Positions 1 through 8,567 of a stretch of 64,000 nt of DNA are shown here, one piece after another; the first letter of the stretch is position 1; each line of letters opens with the position of its first letter. Both the position numbers and the translations under genes were made by a program. Below the pieces are notes generated by a model that was given only the letters and a program-made list of their open reading frames with translations, was not told where the DNA came from and ran no database searches. The DNA is taken from positions 62,001 to 126,000 of the forward strand of contig NZ_QAOV01000005.1 in the NCBI RefSeq assembly GCF_003050925.1, written 5' to 3'. Source of the stretch: Pseudomonas sp. GV085 (lineage in GTDB: Bacteria > Pseudomonadota > Gammaproteobacteria > Pseudomonadales > Pseudomonadaceae).

Positions 1-135
1 CAAGTCCTTGGTCACTGTCAGGGTCACGCCGCCCGTTTCAAATCCCAGGGCGCGGGCTACCACGTAGTGCCCCATTTCGTGATGGGCGATCTGCAATGCA
101 CGGTCCCGTACAGCAGCAGGTAGCTTTGTTGTCAT
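1..135 (-). CDS. HExxH-motif protein, N-terminal fragment (cut by window edge)
   Basis: Reading leftward from the ATG at 135-133, an open frame of 45 codons runs off the window start. It contains HEMGH at residues 19-23, the zinc-binding and catalytic signature of many metallopeptidases. The following stretch (YVVARALGFETGGVTL) resembles the segment after the HExxH helix in M41/M50-like peptidases. The gene is divergent from the Lrp-type regulator. Only the N-terminus is visible, so the family cannot be settled and the third metal ligand cannot be checked. It could be a small stand-alone peptidase-like protein rather than an FtsH-type enzyme. Confidence 0.6.
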   Translation of the reverse strand, partial: MTTKLPAAVRDRALQIAHHEMGHYVVARALGFETGGVTLTVTKDL

Positions 136-263
136 GTCCTTGGCCTCTCACCCTCGACTGCATCAATCTTAGTCGATTGCCCACTCTCTTTCGGCCACAA
201 GCGTCGCGTCGAACGAGCCTGTAACATGCTGGACCATTGATTCACGCCTCTGGAGCCACGCCG

Positions 264-725
264 TTGCCCGACACTCGCCCCCCTGTTCTCGACGAAATCG
301 ATCGCCAACTGATCGCAGCCCTGCAGATCAACGCCCGCGAGAGCGTGGCCATGCTTGCCCGGCAGTTGGGCATCGCCCGCACCACGGTCACCTCGCGTCT
401 GGCGCGGCTGGAAAAGGCTAAAGTGATCACCGGCTACGGTGTGCGCCTCGGTCAGCGGGTGGTGGATGGCGGGTTGCAGGCGTATGTCGGGATCACTGTG
501 CAACCGCGCTCCGGCAAGGAGGTGTTGCGACGTCTGAGCGCAATGGCGCAGGTGCAGCAGTTGTGTGCGGTGAGTGGCGAGTTTGATTATGTGGCGTGGT
601 TGCGCACCGATTCACCGGAGCAGCTGGATCAGTTGCTGGATCAGATTGGCAGTGTGGATGGGGTGGAGAAGACCACGACCTCGATCATCTTGAGCAGCAA
701 GATTGATCGGGGGCAGCCGGTTTGA
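264..725 (+). CDS. Lrp/AsnC family transcriptional regulator
   Basis: Encodes a protein of about 153 residues. An AsnC-type winged helix-turn-helix lies at roughly residues 9-60 (DEIDRQLIAALQ, then LGIARTTVTSRLARLEKA). A RAM/AsnC effector-binding domain fills about 70-145. I prefer the TTG at 264 because a GGAG sits 8 bases upstream; an in-frame TTG at 237 would add nine residues. It precedes davBA in the same direction. An equivalent Lrp-type gene accompanies davBA in P. putida, so control of lysine catabolism is likely. The effector (lysine or a derivative) is inferred, not seen. The family assignment is firm; the target is tentative. Confidence 0.9.
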   Translation: MPDTRPPVLDEIDRQLIAALQINARESVAMLARQLGIARTTVTSRLARLEKAKVITGYGVRLGQRVVDGGLQAYVGITVQPRSGKEVLRRLSAMAQVQQLCAVSGEFDYVAWLRTDSPEQLDQLLDQIGSVDGVEKTTTSIILSSKIDRGQPV

Positions 726-765
726 CATTCCAATTCAGCTTTCATGGGTGTCTGAGCTGACGCCA

Positions 766-789
766 TCGCGAGCAGGCTCGCTCCTACAG
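766..789 (-). repeat. Single REP sequence
   Basis: One copy of the common Pseudomonas REP (TCGCGAGCAGGCTCGCTCC then TACAG) without an inverted partner nearby. It sits just after the regulator stop codon. Confidence 0.9.
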
Positions 790-806
790 TGGGCAGTGTG
801 CATCAA

Positions 807-829
807 TAGATCGTCATATTGATCATCTA
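807..829. promoter_or_regulatory. Imperfect dyad, candidate operator upstream of davB
   Basis: TAGATCGTCA and TGATCATCTA flank TAT; the arms match at 8 of 10 positions. The site lies between the Lrp-type regulator and davB, about 120 bases before the davB start. Its AT-rich dyad form suits an Lrp/AsnC protein. The role as operator is inference. Confidence 0.4.
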
Positions 830-947
830 ACTGGCAAAACGACGACACTTTGCGTCTTATTAACGTGCTCCGCGCTCTCTAGAATGGCTGGCATCTTTTC
901 CTATACTCAGATGCGCATTCCGCGTCGAGTCGCCAGTAAGGTCAGCC

Positions 948-2630
948 ATGAACAAGAACAATCGCCATCCTGCAGACGGTAAGAAACCAGTCACCATTTT
1001 CGGCCCGGACTTTCCTTTCGCCTTCGACGACTGGATCGAACACCCGGCCGGGCTGGGCAGTATTCCCGAGCATAGTCACGGTGCCGAAGTGGCGATTGTC
1101 GGCGGCGGGATCGCCGGCCTGGTGGCGGCGTATGAGCTGATGAAGCTGGGCCTGAAACCGGTCGTCTACGAAGCCTCGAAAATGGGCGGCCGCTTGCGCT
1201 CTCAGGCGTTCAATGGCGCCGAAGGCATCATTGCCGAACTGGGCGGGATGCGCTTCCCGGTGTCGTCCACCGCGTTTTATCACTACGTCGACAAGCTCGG
1301 CCTGGAAACCAAACCGTTTCCGAACCCGCTGACGCCGGCTTCGGGCAGCACGGTGATCGACCTCGAAGGCCAGACTCATTACGCACAGAAGCTGTCGGAC
1401 CTTCCTGCACTGTTCCAGGAAGTGGCTGACGCCTGGGCCGATGCCCTGGAAGCCGGTTCGCAGTTCTCCGATATCCAGCAAGCCATCCGTGATCGTGATG
1501 TGCCACGCCTGAAAGAGCTGTGGAACACCTTGGTGCCGTTGTGGGACGACCGCACCTTCTACGACTTCGTCGCCACTTCCAAGGCGTTCGCCAAGCTCTC
1601 CTTCCATCACCGCGAAGTGTTCGGCCAGGTCGGTTTCGGCACCGGCGGCTGGGATTCGGACTTCCCGAACTCGATGCTGGAAATCTTCCGCGTGGTCATG
1701 ACCAACTGCGACGATCACCAGCACCTGGTGGTCGGCGGCGTGGAGCAGGTGCCCCTGGGCATCTGGCGCCATGTGCCGGAGCGTTGCGCGCACTGGCCGG
1801 CGGGCACCAGCCTCAGCTCCCTGCACAACGGCGCACCGCGTACCGGCGTGAAGAAAATCGCCCACGCGCCGGGCGGCCGTTTCGCCGTCACCGACAACTG
1901 GGGCGACACCCGCGAATACGCCGCAGTGCTGACCACCTGCCAGAGCTGGCTGCTGACCACCCAGATCGAATGCGACGAAACCCTGTTCTCGCAAAAGATG
2001 TGGATGGCCCTGGACCGCACTCGCTACATGCAATCGTCGAAGACTTTCGTGATGGTCGACCGTCCGTTCTGGAAGGACAAGGATCCGGAAACCGGCCGCG
2101 ACCTGATGAGCATGACCCTCACCGATCGCCTGACCCGCGGCACTTACCTGTTCGACAACGGCGACGACAAGCCCGGGGTGATTTGCCTGTCGTACTCATG
2201 GATGAGCGACGCGCTGAAAATGCTGCCGCAGCCGGTGGAGAAACGCGTGAAGCTGGCGCTGGATGCGTTGAAGAAGATCTACCCGAAAGTCGACATCGCC
2301 GCGCGGATCATCGGCGACCCGATCACCGTTTCGTGGGAAGCCGACCCGCATTTCCTCGGCGCCTTCAAAGGCGCCCTGCCCGGCCATTACCGCTACAACC
2401 AGCGTATGTACGCACACTTCATGCAGGACGACATGCCCGCCGAACAACGCGGAATTTTCATTGCCGGCGACGATGTTTCGTGGACGCCGGCCTGGGTCGA
2501 AGGCGCGGTGCAGACCTCGCTCAACGCAGTGTGGGGCATCATGAAACACTTCGGCGGTGCAACTCACGCCGAGAATCCGGGTCCAGGAGATGTGTTCAAC
2601 GAGATCGGACCGATCGCCCTGCCCGAGTAA
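948..2630 (+). CDS. davB: Lysine 2-monooxygenase (flavin monoamine oxidase family)
   Basis: 560 residues. A Rossmann FAD site GGGIAG lies at 52-57 with the ribose-binding acidic residue in VVYEAS near 75, followed by GGRLRS, typical of flavin amine oxidases and tryptophan/lysine monooxygenases. Near the C-terminus IAGDDVSWTPAWVEGAVQTSLNAV is the second FAD-contact block of this family. The family reaction converts L-lysine and O2 to 5-aminovaleramide, CO2 and water. The amidase gene davA follows after 12 bases, which makes lysine rather than tryptophan the probable substrate. The start codon is followed by AACAAGAACAA, a Crc/Hfq-type A-rich motif. Confidence 0.9.
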   Translation: MNKNNRHPADGKKPVTIFGPDFPFAFDDWIEHPAGLGSIPEHSHGAEVAIVGGGIAGLVAAYELMKLGLKPVVYEASKMGGRLRSQAFNGAEGIIAELGGMRFPVSSTAFYHYVDKLGLETKPFPNPLTPASGSTVIDLEGQTHYAQKLSDLPALFQEVADAWADALEAGSQFSDIQQAIRDRDVPRLKELWNTLVPLWDDRTFYDFVATSKAFAKLSFHHREVFGQVGFGTGGWDSDFPNSMLEIFRVVMTNCDDHQHLVVGGVEQVPLGIWRHVPERCAHWPAGTSLSSLHNGAPRTGVKKIAHAPGGRFAVTDNWGDTREYAAVLTTCQSWLLTTQIECDETLFSQKMWMALDRTRYMQSSKTFVMVDRPFWKDKDPETGRDLMSMTLTDRLTRGTYLFDNGDDKPGVICLSYSWMSDALKMLPQPVEKRVKLALDALKKIYPKVDIAARIIGDPITVSWEADPHFLGAFKGALPGHYRYNQRMYAHFMQDDMPAEQRGIFIAGDDVSWTPAWVEGAVQTSLNAVWGIMKHFGGATHAENPGPGDVFNEIGPIALPE

Positions 2631-2642
2631 GAGGATTCCGAA

Positions 2643-3437
2643 ATGCGCGTAGCCCTTTACCAATGTCCACCACTGCCGCTGGATGTCGCCGGCAACCTGC
2701 AACGCGTGCAGCAGCTTGCGCTGGAGGCAAAAGGCGCCGATCTGCTGGTGTTGCCGGAGATGTTCCTGACCGGCTACAACATCGGCGTCGATGCCGTCAG
2801 TGTGCTGGCGGAAGTGCATAACGGTGAATCGGCGCAGCAAATTGCGCGCATTGCCAAGGCTGCCGGGATCGCCATTTTGTATGGCTATCCCGAGCGCACC
2901 GCCGACGGGCAGATCTACAACGCTGTGCAGTTGATCGACGCCAATGGCGAGCGCCTGTGCAACTACCGCAAGACCCATCTGTTCGGCGATCTGGATCACT
3001 CGATGTTCAGCGCCGGCTCAGACGAGTTTCCCATCGTTGAACTCAACGGCTGGAAGCTCGGTTTCCTGATCTGCTACGACCTGGAGTTTCCGGAAAATGC
3101 CCGACGCCTGGCCTTGGCTGGTGCAGAGCTGATTCTGGTGCCGACTGCGAACATGATTCCGTTCGATTTCGTCGCCGATGTCACCGTGCGCTCCCGCGCC
3201 TTCGAAAACCAGTGCTATGTGGCTTATGCCAACTACTGCGGCCACGAAGGCGACATCCACTATTGCGGTCAAAGCAGCATCGCCGCACCGGATGGCAGCC
3301 GCATCGCTCAGGCAGGCCTTGATGAAGCATTGATTGTCGGTGAGTTGGATCGTCAGTTGATGGTCGACTCCCGCGCCGCCAATCGCTACCTGATCGATCG
3401 TCGTCCCGAGCTTTACGGCGACCTGAACAAGCGCTAG
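2643..3437 (+). CDS. davA: 5-aminovaleramidase (nitrilase superfamily)
   Basis: 264 residues of carbon-nitrogen hydrolase fold. The Glu-Lys-Cys triad is visible: E39 in LPEMFLTGYN, K110 in YRKTHLFG, C144 in LICYDLEFP. It converts 5-aminovaleramide to 5-aminovalerate, the second step of the lysine aminovalerate route. It is cotranscribed with davB. The two later genes of the pathway (davT, davD) are not in this window. The MITE-like element starts four bases after the stop codon and might end the transcript. The family call is secure; the substrate rests on the davB context and on similarity recalled from P. putida DavA. Confidence 0.9.
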   Translation: MRVALYQCPPLPLDVAGNLQRVQQLALEAKGADLLVLPEMFLTGYNIGVDAVSVLAEVHNGESAQQIARIAKAAGIAILYGYPERTADGQIYNAVQLIDANGERLCNYRKTHLFGDLDHSMFSAGSDEFPIVELNGWKLGFLICYDLEFPENARRLALAGAELILVPTANMIPFDFVADVTVRSRAFENQCYVAYANYCGHEGDIHYCGQSSIAAPDGSRIAQAGLDEALIVGELDRQLMVDSRAANRYLIDRRPELYGDLNKR

Positions 3438-3440
3438 TCC

Positions 3441-3710
3441 TAGGGGGCGTTCTCAATTAGTTTCCCCGCCGCGTTGTCGCCTTAAAGCGGGCCAGGCAAG
3501 GCGCAGGCCGCTGGGAATGGTTGTTCCCTTTCCAAGGCCTGCAACGCAGCCTGGCCCGCTTTAAGGCACAACCCGAAGGGCCGGGCCTGCTGTTGTGCAG
3601 GGCCGCGTTGCTCGAAGCTTATTTGGAATGACCAAACCACGCTTCTCGCGCCTTGCCCTGCACAACAGCAGACCCGGCGCGGCGCGGAAACTAATTGAGA
3701 ACGCCCCCTA
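3441..3710. mobile_element. MITE-like element with 31-bp terminal inverted repeats
   Basis: A 266-bp unit (3443-3708) is bounded by near-perfect inverted repeats beginning GGGGGCGTTCTCAATTAG (about 30 of 31 match) and flanked by TA on both sides, consistent with a TA target duplication. Inside are two further long inverted repeats: 3479-3497 with 3549-3567 (around GCCTTAAAGCGGGCCAGGC) and 3581-3602 with 3656-3677 (around CTGCTGTTGTGCAGGG). The whole can fold as a three-arm cruciform. No open frame of note lies inside, so it is non-autonomous. It fills almost all of the davA-pqqF gap. A parent IS630- or IS5-type element is a guess. Confidence 0.8.
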
Positions 3711-3749
3711 ATCCGCTAGCATTGGCACTTCACTGTTCTGGAAGTGCCC

Positions 3750-6179
3750 ATGCCCGCGCTGAATCCCCTTCGCCCCCACACTGAAACCCTGGCCAACGGC
3801 CTGCGGGTGACGCTGCGTCATGCCCCTGATTTGAAGCGCTGCGCAGCAGCGCTGCGGGTCGCCGCGGGCAGCCATGATGTGCCGCTGGCGTGGCCTGGCC
3901 TTGCGCATTTTCTTGAGCATCTGCTGTTTCTTGGGACTGAGCGTTTTCCTGCAGGGCAAGGGTTGATGGCCTACGTCCAGAGTCATGGCGGCCAAGTAAA
4001 CGCGCGGACCAGCGAACGCACCACGGACTACTTTTTCGAACTGCCACCCCAGGCGTTTGCCGGTGGGCTGGAGCGTCTGTCAGACATGCTCGCCCATCCA
4101 CGTATGAATCCGGACGATCAACAGCGGGAACGGGAAGTGCTGCAGGCGGAATTTGTCGCCTGGTCGCAGGATCCGGTGGCGCAACAACGGCAGGCATTGT
4201 TCGATGGGCTTTGCGAGGCGCATCCGCTGAGAGGTTTCCATGCCGGCAATCGCGACAGCCTCCCGGTGTCGCAACCCGAATTTCAGCAGGCATTGCAGGA
4301 TTTTTATCAGCGGTTTTACCAGACCGGGCAGATGACCTTGAGCCTGGCCGGGCCGCAGAGCTTCGATGAACTAAGAGGTTTGGCCGAGACATTTGCCAGC
4401 GTCATTGCCGGCGGTGAAAAGGCCACGCAACAATCCCCGACACGGCTGATGGCGACTTCAAACGCCAGTTATCAACAGGCTGACGAACGACGACTGGATT
4501 TGCTGTTTGCCCTCGAAGCGCTACCCGACTCCGCCGCCGAAGCACTGGGCTTTCTGTGTCATTGGCTGAATGCCGAGAAACCGGGCGGTTTGCTGGCGGA
4601 TTTGCGTGAGCGCGGATTGGCCGAAAAGCTGAAGGCCGAGTCGCTGTATCAATTCGCTGCGCAAGCCTTGCTGCACTTTGAGCTCACATTGTGCGCCAAC
4701 TCTTTGGCAACCGGGATTCGCGAGCGGCTGATGGATTGGCTGGGCTTCTTCGCCAGGCAAGACTGGAGCCGATTGCGCGAAGAATACGCAACCCTGCTCC
4801 AGCGCCAACAGCAAATCAGCAGCGCCTTGCAACTGGCCCGACTGGACAGCGAGCAACGCGAAGGCGGGTTATCTGACCAAGGCGTTACAGCCCTCAAGCA
4901 AGTCCTCAAACAAATCGGCGCTGTGGATAACTTCAGTGGCCCCTGGCGATTGCCAGCACCCAACCCGTTCTTGCGCTGCGAAGCACCGGCAGCCAACGCC
5001 GGATTGATTCGCGGCCAGACCAGCGCCCACCGCGGCCTGCGCACCTTTGCCCAGGATCGCTCGCGCAGCCGTCGTGAACGTTCGCCGATGCAATTCAGCC
5101 AGGCATGGCCGGACAATGGCGCGGAAGGTGCGATTTATCTGCGCTGGCGCCTGGACTCGGCTCCCGGCAGCAATCTTCAATCACGACAGGAAAACCACCT
5201 GCAACCGTTGCGCGAAGACGCGCACCAGGCCGGTGTGGATTTTTCCTTCAGCGCGTCGGGCAACGAATGGCTGCTGAAAATGACCGGGCTACAGGAGCCG
5301 ATGCCCAGCGTCCTGGAGCATGTGCTGAAAGAACTGACAAAACCTGATGCCGCTGTCTCACAATCCGAATCGACCAGCATTGCGCCAATACCGATTCGAC
5401 AACTGCTCAAGGTATTGCCCGAACACTGCCTCGAGCACAGCGCGAGCTCGGATGACCTGCAGCAACTCTGGTCGAGTGCGCGATGGGATGGGCTGGCCAT
5501 CGGGTTATCGGCTCAGACTCAAGCGGCCATGGGCCTGGCCTTGAGCCGCATACCCGGCACGCCGGACAATCAACCGACGCCGCCCTCTTCGAGCCTTGCA
5601 CAGCATCTGTGGAGCACTGTCGATACCGCCTCCAGCGAGCACGCGTTGCTGCTGTTCTGTCCGACAGCCAGCCAGGAAATAGCCGACGAAGCCGCGTGGC
5701 GTTTGCTCGCGCATGTCTGCCAGACACCCTTCTACCAACGCTTGCGAGTAGAGTTGCAACTCGGCTATGCAGTGTTCAGCGCCCTGCGACAGATTCACGG
5801 GCAAACCGGGCTGCTGTTCGGCGTGCAATCGCCAAGCGTTGCGCCGGCGGAGCTGCTGCAACACATCGAGCAATTCCTGAATCGATTACCGGAGCTGATC
5901 CACGCGCTCGACGACACCACCTTCAACGCTCAACGCCAAGCCCTGGCGGATCAGTCTTGCAGCGCTGCGCTCACCACGGGTCAAGCGGCCGAATTGCTCT
6001 GGCAGGGTAAACTGGCCGGCCGTTCGTCGGAATATCTGACGCACTTGCCCGAGGCCATTGTGCGCATTGACCGGACCGCTCTACTGGCTGCGGCCCAACG
6101 CCTGAATCAGGCCGAAGGCGGCTGGCTGTGCCTTGCCAACAGCGCGGCACCAGGCGCCCCATGGCAAACGACAAAATGA
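3750..6179 (+). CDS. pqqF: PqqF, M16-family zinc metallopeptidase of PQQ biosynthesis
   Basis: 809 residues from the ATG at 3750 (a GTG at 3744 is in frame; GGAA just upstream suits the ATG). The inverted zinc motif HxxEH is HFLEH at residues 53-57, followed by the conserved GTERFPAGQGLMAYVQSHGG block. The C-terminal half holds an inactive M16-like domain. PqqF, in other bacteria with a partner, cuts the modified PqqA peptide to release the cross-linked Glu-Tyr. It stands just before pqqA, as usual in Pseudomonas. Length and motif fit; the insulinase family is certain and the PqqF call is strongly backed by context. Confidence 0.93.
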   Translation: MPALNPLRPHTETLANGLRVTLRHAPDLKRCAAALRVAAGSHDVPLAWPGLAHFLEHLLFLGTERFPAGQGLMAYVQSHGGQVNARTSERTTDYFFELPPQAFAGGLERLSDMLAHPRMNPDDQQREREVLQAEFVAWSQDPVAQQRQALFDGLCEAHPLRGFHAGNRDSLPVSQPEFQQALQDFYQRFYQTGQMTLSLAGPQSFDELRGLAETFASVIAGGEKATQQSPTRLMATSNASYQQADERRLDLLFALEALPDSAAEALGFLCHWLNAEKPGGLLADLRERGLAEKLKAESLYQFAAQALLHFELTLCANSLATGIRERLMDWLGFFARQDWSRLREEYATLLQRQQQISSALQLARLDSEQREGGLSDQGVTALKQVLKQIGAVDNFSGPWRLPAPNPFLRCEAPAANAGLIRGQTSAHRGLRTFAQDRSRSRRERSPMQFSQAWPDNGAEGAIYLRWRLDSAPGSNLQSRQENHLQPLREDAHQAGVDFSFSASGNEWLLKMTGLQEPMPSVLEHVLKELTKPDAAVSQSESTSIAPIPIRQLLKVLPEHCLEHSASSDDLQQLWSSARWDGLAIGLSAQTQAAMGLALSRIPGTPDNQPTPPSSSLAQHLWSTVDTASSEHALLLFCPTASQEIADEAAWRLLAHVCQTPFYQRLRVELQLGYAVFSALRQIHGQTGLLFGVQSPSVAPAELLQHIEQFLNRLPELIHALDDTTFNAQRQALADQSCSAALTTGQAAELLWQGKLAGRSSEYLTHLPEAIVRIDRTALLAAAQRLNQAEGGWLCLANSAAPGAPWQTTK

Positions 6180-6205
6180 TCATTACCAGGGCTGCAAGGA
6201 GCTTT

Positions 6206-6242
6206 CTCAAAGTTTCACGGACAATCCCTTCGAAATTTTGAG
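6206..6242. promoter_or_regulatory. Dyad in the pqqF-pqqA gap
   Basis: CTCAAAGTTTC at 6206-6216 and GAAATTTTGAG at 6232-6242 pair at 10 of 11 positions. It could be a weak pqqF terminator hairpin without a U-run, or an operator for pqqA. I could not identify a convincing -35/-10 pair for pqqA. Confidence 0.35.
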
Positions 6243-6298
6243 TAACATAGTCACCTAACTGTCTGGAACATCTCTGATTTGAGGTGGACTATGCCTAT

Positions 6299-6312
6299 AG
6301 ACAGCGCTGTCT
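6299..6312. promoter_or_regulatory. Perfect 14-bp palindrome upstream of pqqA
   Basis: AGACAGCGCTGTCT is a perfect palindrome 26 bases before the pqqA start and just ahead of its ribosome site AAGGAG (6324-6329). It could be a regulator site or, in RNA, a small leader hairpin. Confidence 0.4.
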
Positions 6313-6338
6313 CACCCCCACCTGAAGGAGTTCAACTT

Positions 6339-6413
6339 ATGGCCTGGACCAAACCTGCCTACACCGACCTGCGTATCGGCTTTGAAGTCACCATGTACTT
6401 CGCCAGCCGCTAA
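6339..6413 (+). CDS. pqqA: PqqA, PQQ precursor peptide
   Basis: A 24-residue peptide, [20 protein letters not shown] then FASR. The invariant Glu16 and Tyr20 of the ExxxY core (EVTMY) are the two residues fused to form PQQ. A strong AAGGAG lies 9 bases before the ATG. It is followed by a terminator-like hairpin and then pqqB, the usual way to make the peptide in excess over the enzymes. Confidence 0.97.
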   Translation: MAWTKPAYTDLRIGFEVTMYFASR

Positions 6414-6436
6414 TCTGCCTTGGCGGACTGCAGCTA

Positions 6437-6467
6437 ACGCCTCGGTTATCCCGAGGCGTTTTATTTT
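6437..6467 (+). terminator. Terminator/attenuator between pqqA and pqqB
   Basis: AACGCCTCGG (6437-6446) and CCGAGGCGTT (6451-6460) form a perfect 10-bp stem with a 4-base loop, followed by TTATTTT. It probably ends most pqqA transcripts and lets a fraction read into pqqB-E. Confidence 0.85.
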
Positions 6468-6491
6468 CAGCGTTGAAATGATGGAGCGCCC

Positions 6492-7403
6492 ATGTTTGTC
6501 CAGATTCTAGGTTCCGCTGCCGGCGGCGGCTTCCCCCAGTGGAACTGCAACTGCTTGAACTGCGCAGGCTTTCGTGACGGCAGCCTGCGGGCCAAGGCGC
6601 GGACGCAATCGTCCATCGCGATTTCCGATGATGGCGTGAACTGGGTGCTGTGCAACACCTCCCCGGACATCCGCGCCCAACTCCAGAGCTTCGCCCCGAT
6701 GCAGCCGGGCCGCGCCCTGCGCGATACCGGGATCGGCGCGATCATCCTGATGGACAGCCAGATCGACCACACCACCGGCCTGCTCATGCTGCGCGAGGGT
6801 TGCCCGCATCAGGTCTGGTGTACCGACATGGTCCACGAGGACCTGAGCACTGGTTTCCCACTGTTCAACATGCTGACTCACTGGAACGGCGGGCTGAACT
6901 GGAATCGTATCGAACTCGATCAAAGCTTCACCATCCCCGCCTGCCCGAACCTGCGCTTCACCCCGCTGCCTTTGCGCAGTGCCGCACCGCCGTACTCGCC
7001 GCACCGCTTTGACCCGCATCCGGGCGACAACATCGGCCTGATCGTCGAAGACCTCAACACCGGCGGCAAACTGTTCTACGCGCCGGGGCTGGGCAAGGTC
7101 GACCCACCGCTTCTGGAAATCATGGCCGATAGCAATTGCCTGTTGGTTGACGGAACGTTGTGGGACGACGATGAAATGCAGCGTCGTGGCGTAGGCACCC
7201 GCACCGGTCGCGAGATGGGGCACCTGGCGCAGAACGGCCCTGGCGGCATGCTCGAAGTGCTTGAGCAATTGCCCAACCAGCGCAAAGTACTTATCCACAT
7301 CAACAACACCAACCCGATTCTCGATGAGAATTCGCCGCAGCGGGCTGAGCTGGATCGGCGCCAGGTGGAAGTGGCGTATGACGGCATGAGTATTGTGTTG
7401 TAA
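6492..7403 (+). CDS. pqqB: PqqB, PQQ biosynthesis hydroxylase (metallo-beta-lactamase fold)
   Basis: 303 residues, the normal length. The N-terminal structural zinc motif CNCLNC (C19, C21, C24 in WNCNCLNC) is present. Metallo-beta-lactamase-fold residues follow, including DSQIDHTTG, which replaces the classical HxHxDH, as in PqqB generally. PqqB acts late, hydroxylating the tyrosine-derived ring to give the PqqC substrate. It is the first gene after the pqqA attenuator and is separated from pqqC by a REP pair. Confidence 0.96.
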   Translation: MFVQILGSAAGGGFPQWNCNCLNCAGFRDGSLRAKARTQSSIAISDDGVNWVLCNTSPDIRAQLQSFAPMQPGRALRDTGIGAIILMDSQIDHTTGLLMLREGCPHQVWCTDMVHEDLSTGFPLFNMLTHWNGGLNWNRIELDQSFTIPACPNLRFTPLPLRSAAPPYSPHRFDPHPGDNIGLIVEDLNTGGKLFYAPGLGKVDPPLLEIMADSNCLLVDGTLWDDDEMQRRGVGTRTGREMGHLAQNGPGGMLEVLEQLPNQRKVLIHINNTNPILDENSPQRAELDRRQVEVAYDGMSIVL

Positions 7404-7428
7404 GTAGCCGAGACCGCTGCGCGGTCTA

Positions 7429-7490
7429 TCGCGAGCAGGCTCGCTCCCACAGGGGTACGCGATCAACTGTGGGAGCGAGCCTGCTCGCGA
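7429..7490. repeat. REPIN (inverted REP pair) between pqqB and pqqC
   Basis: REP halves at 7429-7452 and 7467-7490 in opposite orientation with a 14-base loop. This is the shortest-loop type in the window and may act as a stabilising hairpin inside the pqq transcript. Confidence 0.92.
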
Positions 7491-7542
7491 AGAGGCCAGC
7501 TCAGGCACCAAAGAATCCACCGGTCCTACCCGGAGAACCGCA

Positions 7543-8295
7543 ATGACCGACACCCCAATGTCCCCCGCCGAGTTCGAGGCCGCCCTGCGCGCCAAGGGCG
7601 CCTATTACCACATCCATCACCCCTATCACGTGGCGATGTACGAAGGCCGGGCGAGCCGCGAACAGATCCAGGGCTGGGTCGCCAACCGTTTCTACTATCA
7701 GGTGAACATCCCCCTGAAGGACGCGGCGATCCTCGCTAACTGCCCGGACCGCGAGATCCGCCGCGAATGGATTCAGCGCCTGCTCGACCACGACGGCGCG
7801 CCCGGTGAAGACGGCGGTATCGAAGCCTGGCTGCGTCTAGGCCAGGCCGTGGGCCTCGACCCGGACCAGCTGCGTTCCCAGGAGCTGGTGCTGCCCGGCG
7901 TACGTTTCGCCGTGGACGCTTACGTCAACTTCGCCCGCCGTGCCAGTTGGCAAGAGGCCGCGAGCAGCTCGCTGACCGAACTGTTCGCCCCGCAAATCCA
8001 CCAGTCGCGCCTGGACAGCTGGCCTCAGCATTACCCATGGATCGACCCGGCCGGCTACGAGTATTTCCGCACACGCCTGGGTCAGGCACGGCGGGATGTC
8101 GAGCACGGCCTGGCGATCACGTTGCAGCACTACACCACCCGTGAAGGCCAGGAGCGCATGCTGGAAATTCTCCAGTTCAAACTGGACATTCTTTGGAGCA
8201 TGCTCGATGCCATGAGCATGGCCTACGAACTGAAACGCCCGCCGTATCACAGCGTGACCGGGGAACGGGTCTGGCACAAAGGAATCACCTTATGA
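7543..8295 (+). CDS. pqqC: PqqC, pyrroloquinoline-quinone synthase
   Basis: 250 residues, all-helical cofactor-independent oxidase. The conserved N-terminal block [18 protein letters not shown] and NRFYYQ are characteristic of PqqC, and the histidines there belong to its active-site set. It catalyses the last step, ring closure and eight-electron oxidation of AHQQ to PQQ. Its stop overlaps the pqqD start (ATGA), so the two are translationally coupled. Confidence 0.96.
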   Translation: MTDTPMSPAEFEAALRAKGAYYHIHHPYHVAMYEGRASREQIQGWVANRFYYQVNIPLKDAAILANCPDREIRREWIQRLLDHDGAPGEDGGIEAWLRLGQAVGLDPDQLRSQELVLPGVRFAVDAYVNFARRASWQEAASSSLTELFAPQIHQSRLDSWPQHYPWIDPAGYEYFRTRLGQARRDVEHGLAITLQHYTTREGQERMLEILQFKLDILWSMLDAMSMAYELKRPPYHSVTGERVWHKGITL

Positions 8296-8567
8296 GTTTC
8301 GATCGCAACAAGACCCCGACCTGGCGCCCCGGCTACCGATTCCAGTACGAACCGGCGCAAAAAGGCCATGTGCTGCTATACCCGGAAGGCATGATCAAGC
8401 TCAACGAAAGTGCCGCGCTGATCGGTGGTTTGATTGACGGTGAACGGGATGTCGCGGCAATCATCAATGAGCTCGACCAACAGTTCCCCGGCGTGCCCGA
8501 GCTCGGTGACGACATCGAGCAATTCATGGAGGTTGCCCGTGCGCAGCACTGGATCACCCTTGCCTGA
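8292..8567 (+). CDS. pqqD: PqqD, PqqA-binding chaperone
   Basis: 91 residues with the small winged-helix RRE fold that carries PqqA to the radical-SAM enzyme PqqE. Family landmarks are [20 protein letters not shown] and the C-terminal QHWITLA. It overlaps pqqC by 4 bases. The pqqE start lies inside its last ten codons. Confidence 0.96.
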   Translation: MSFDRNKTPTWRPGYRFQYEPAQKGHVLLYPEGMIKLNESAALIGGLIDGERDVAAIINELDQQFPGVPELGDDIEQFMEVARAQHWITLA

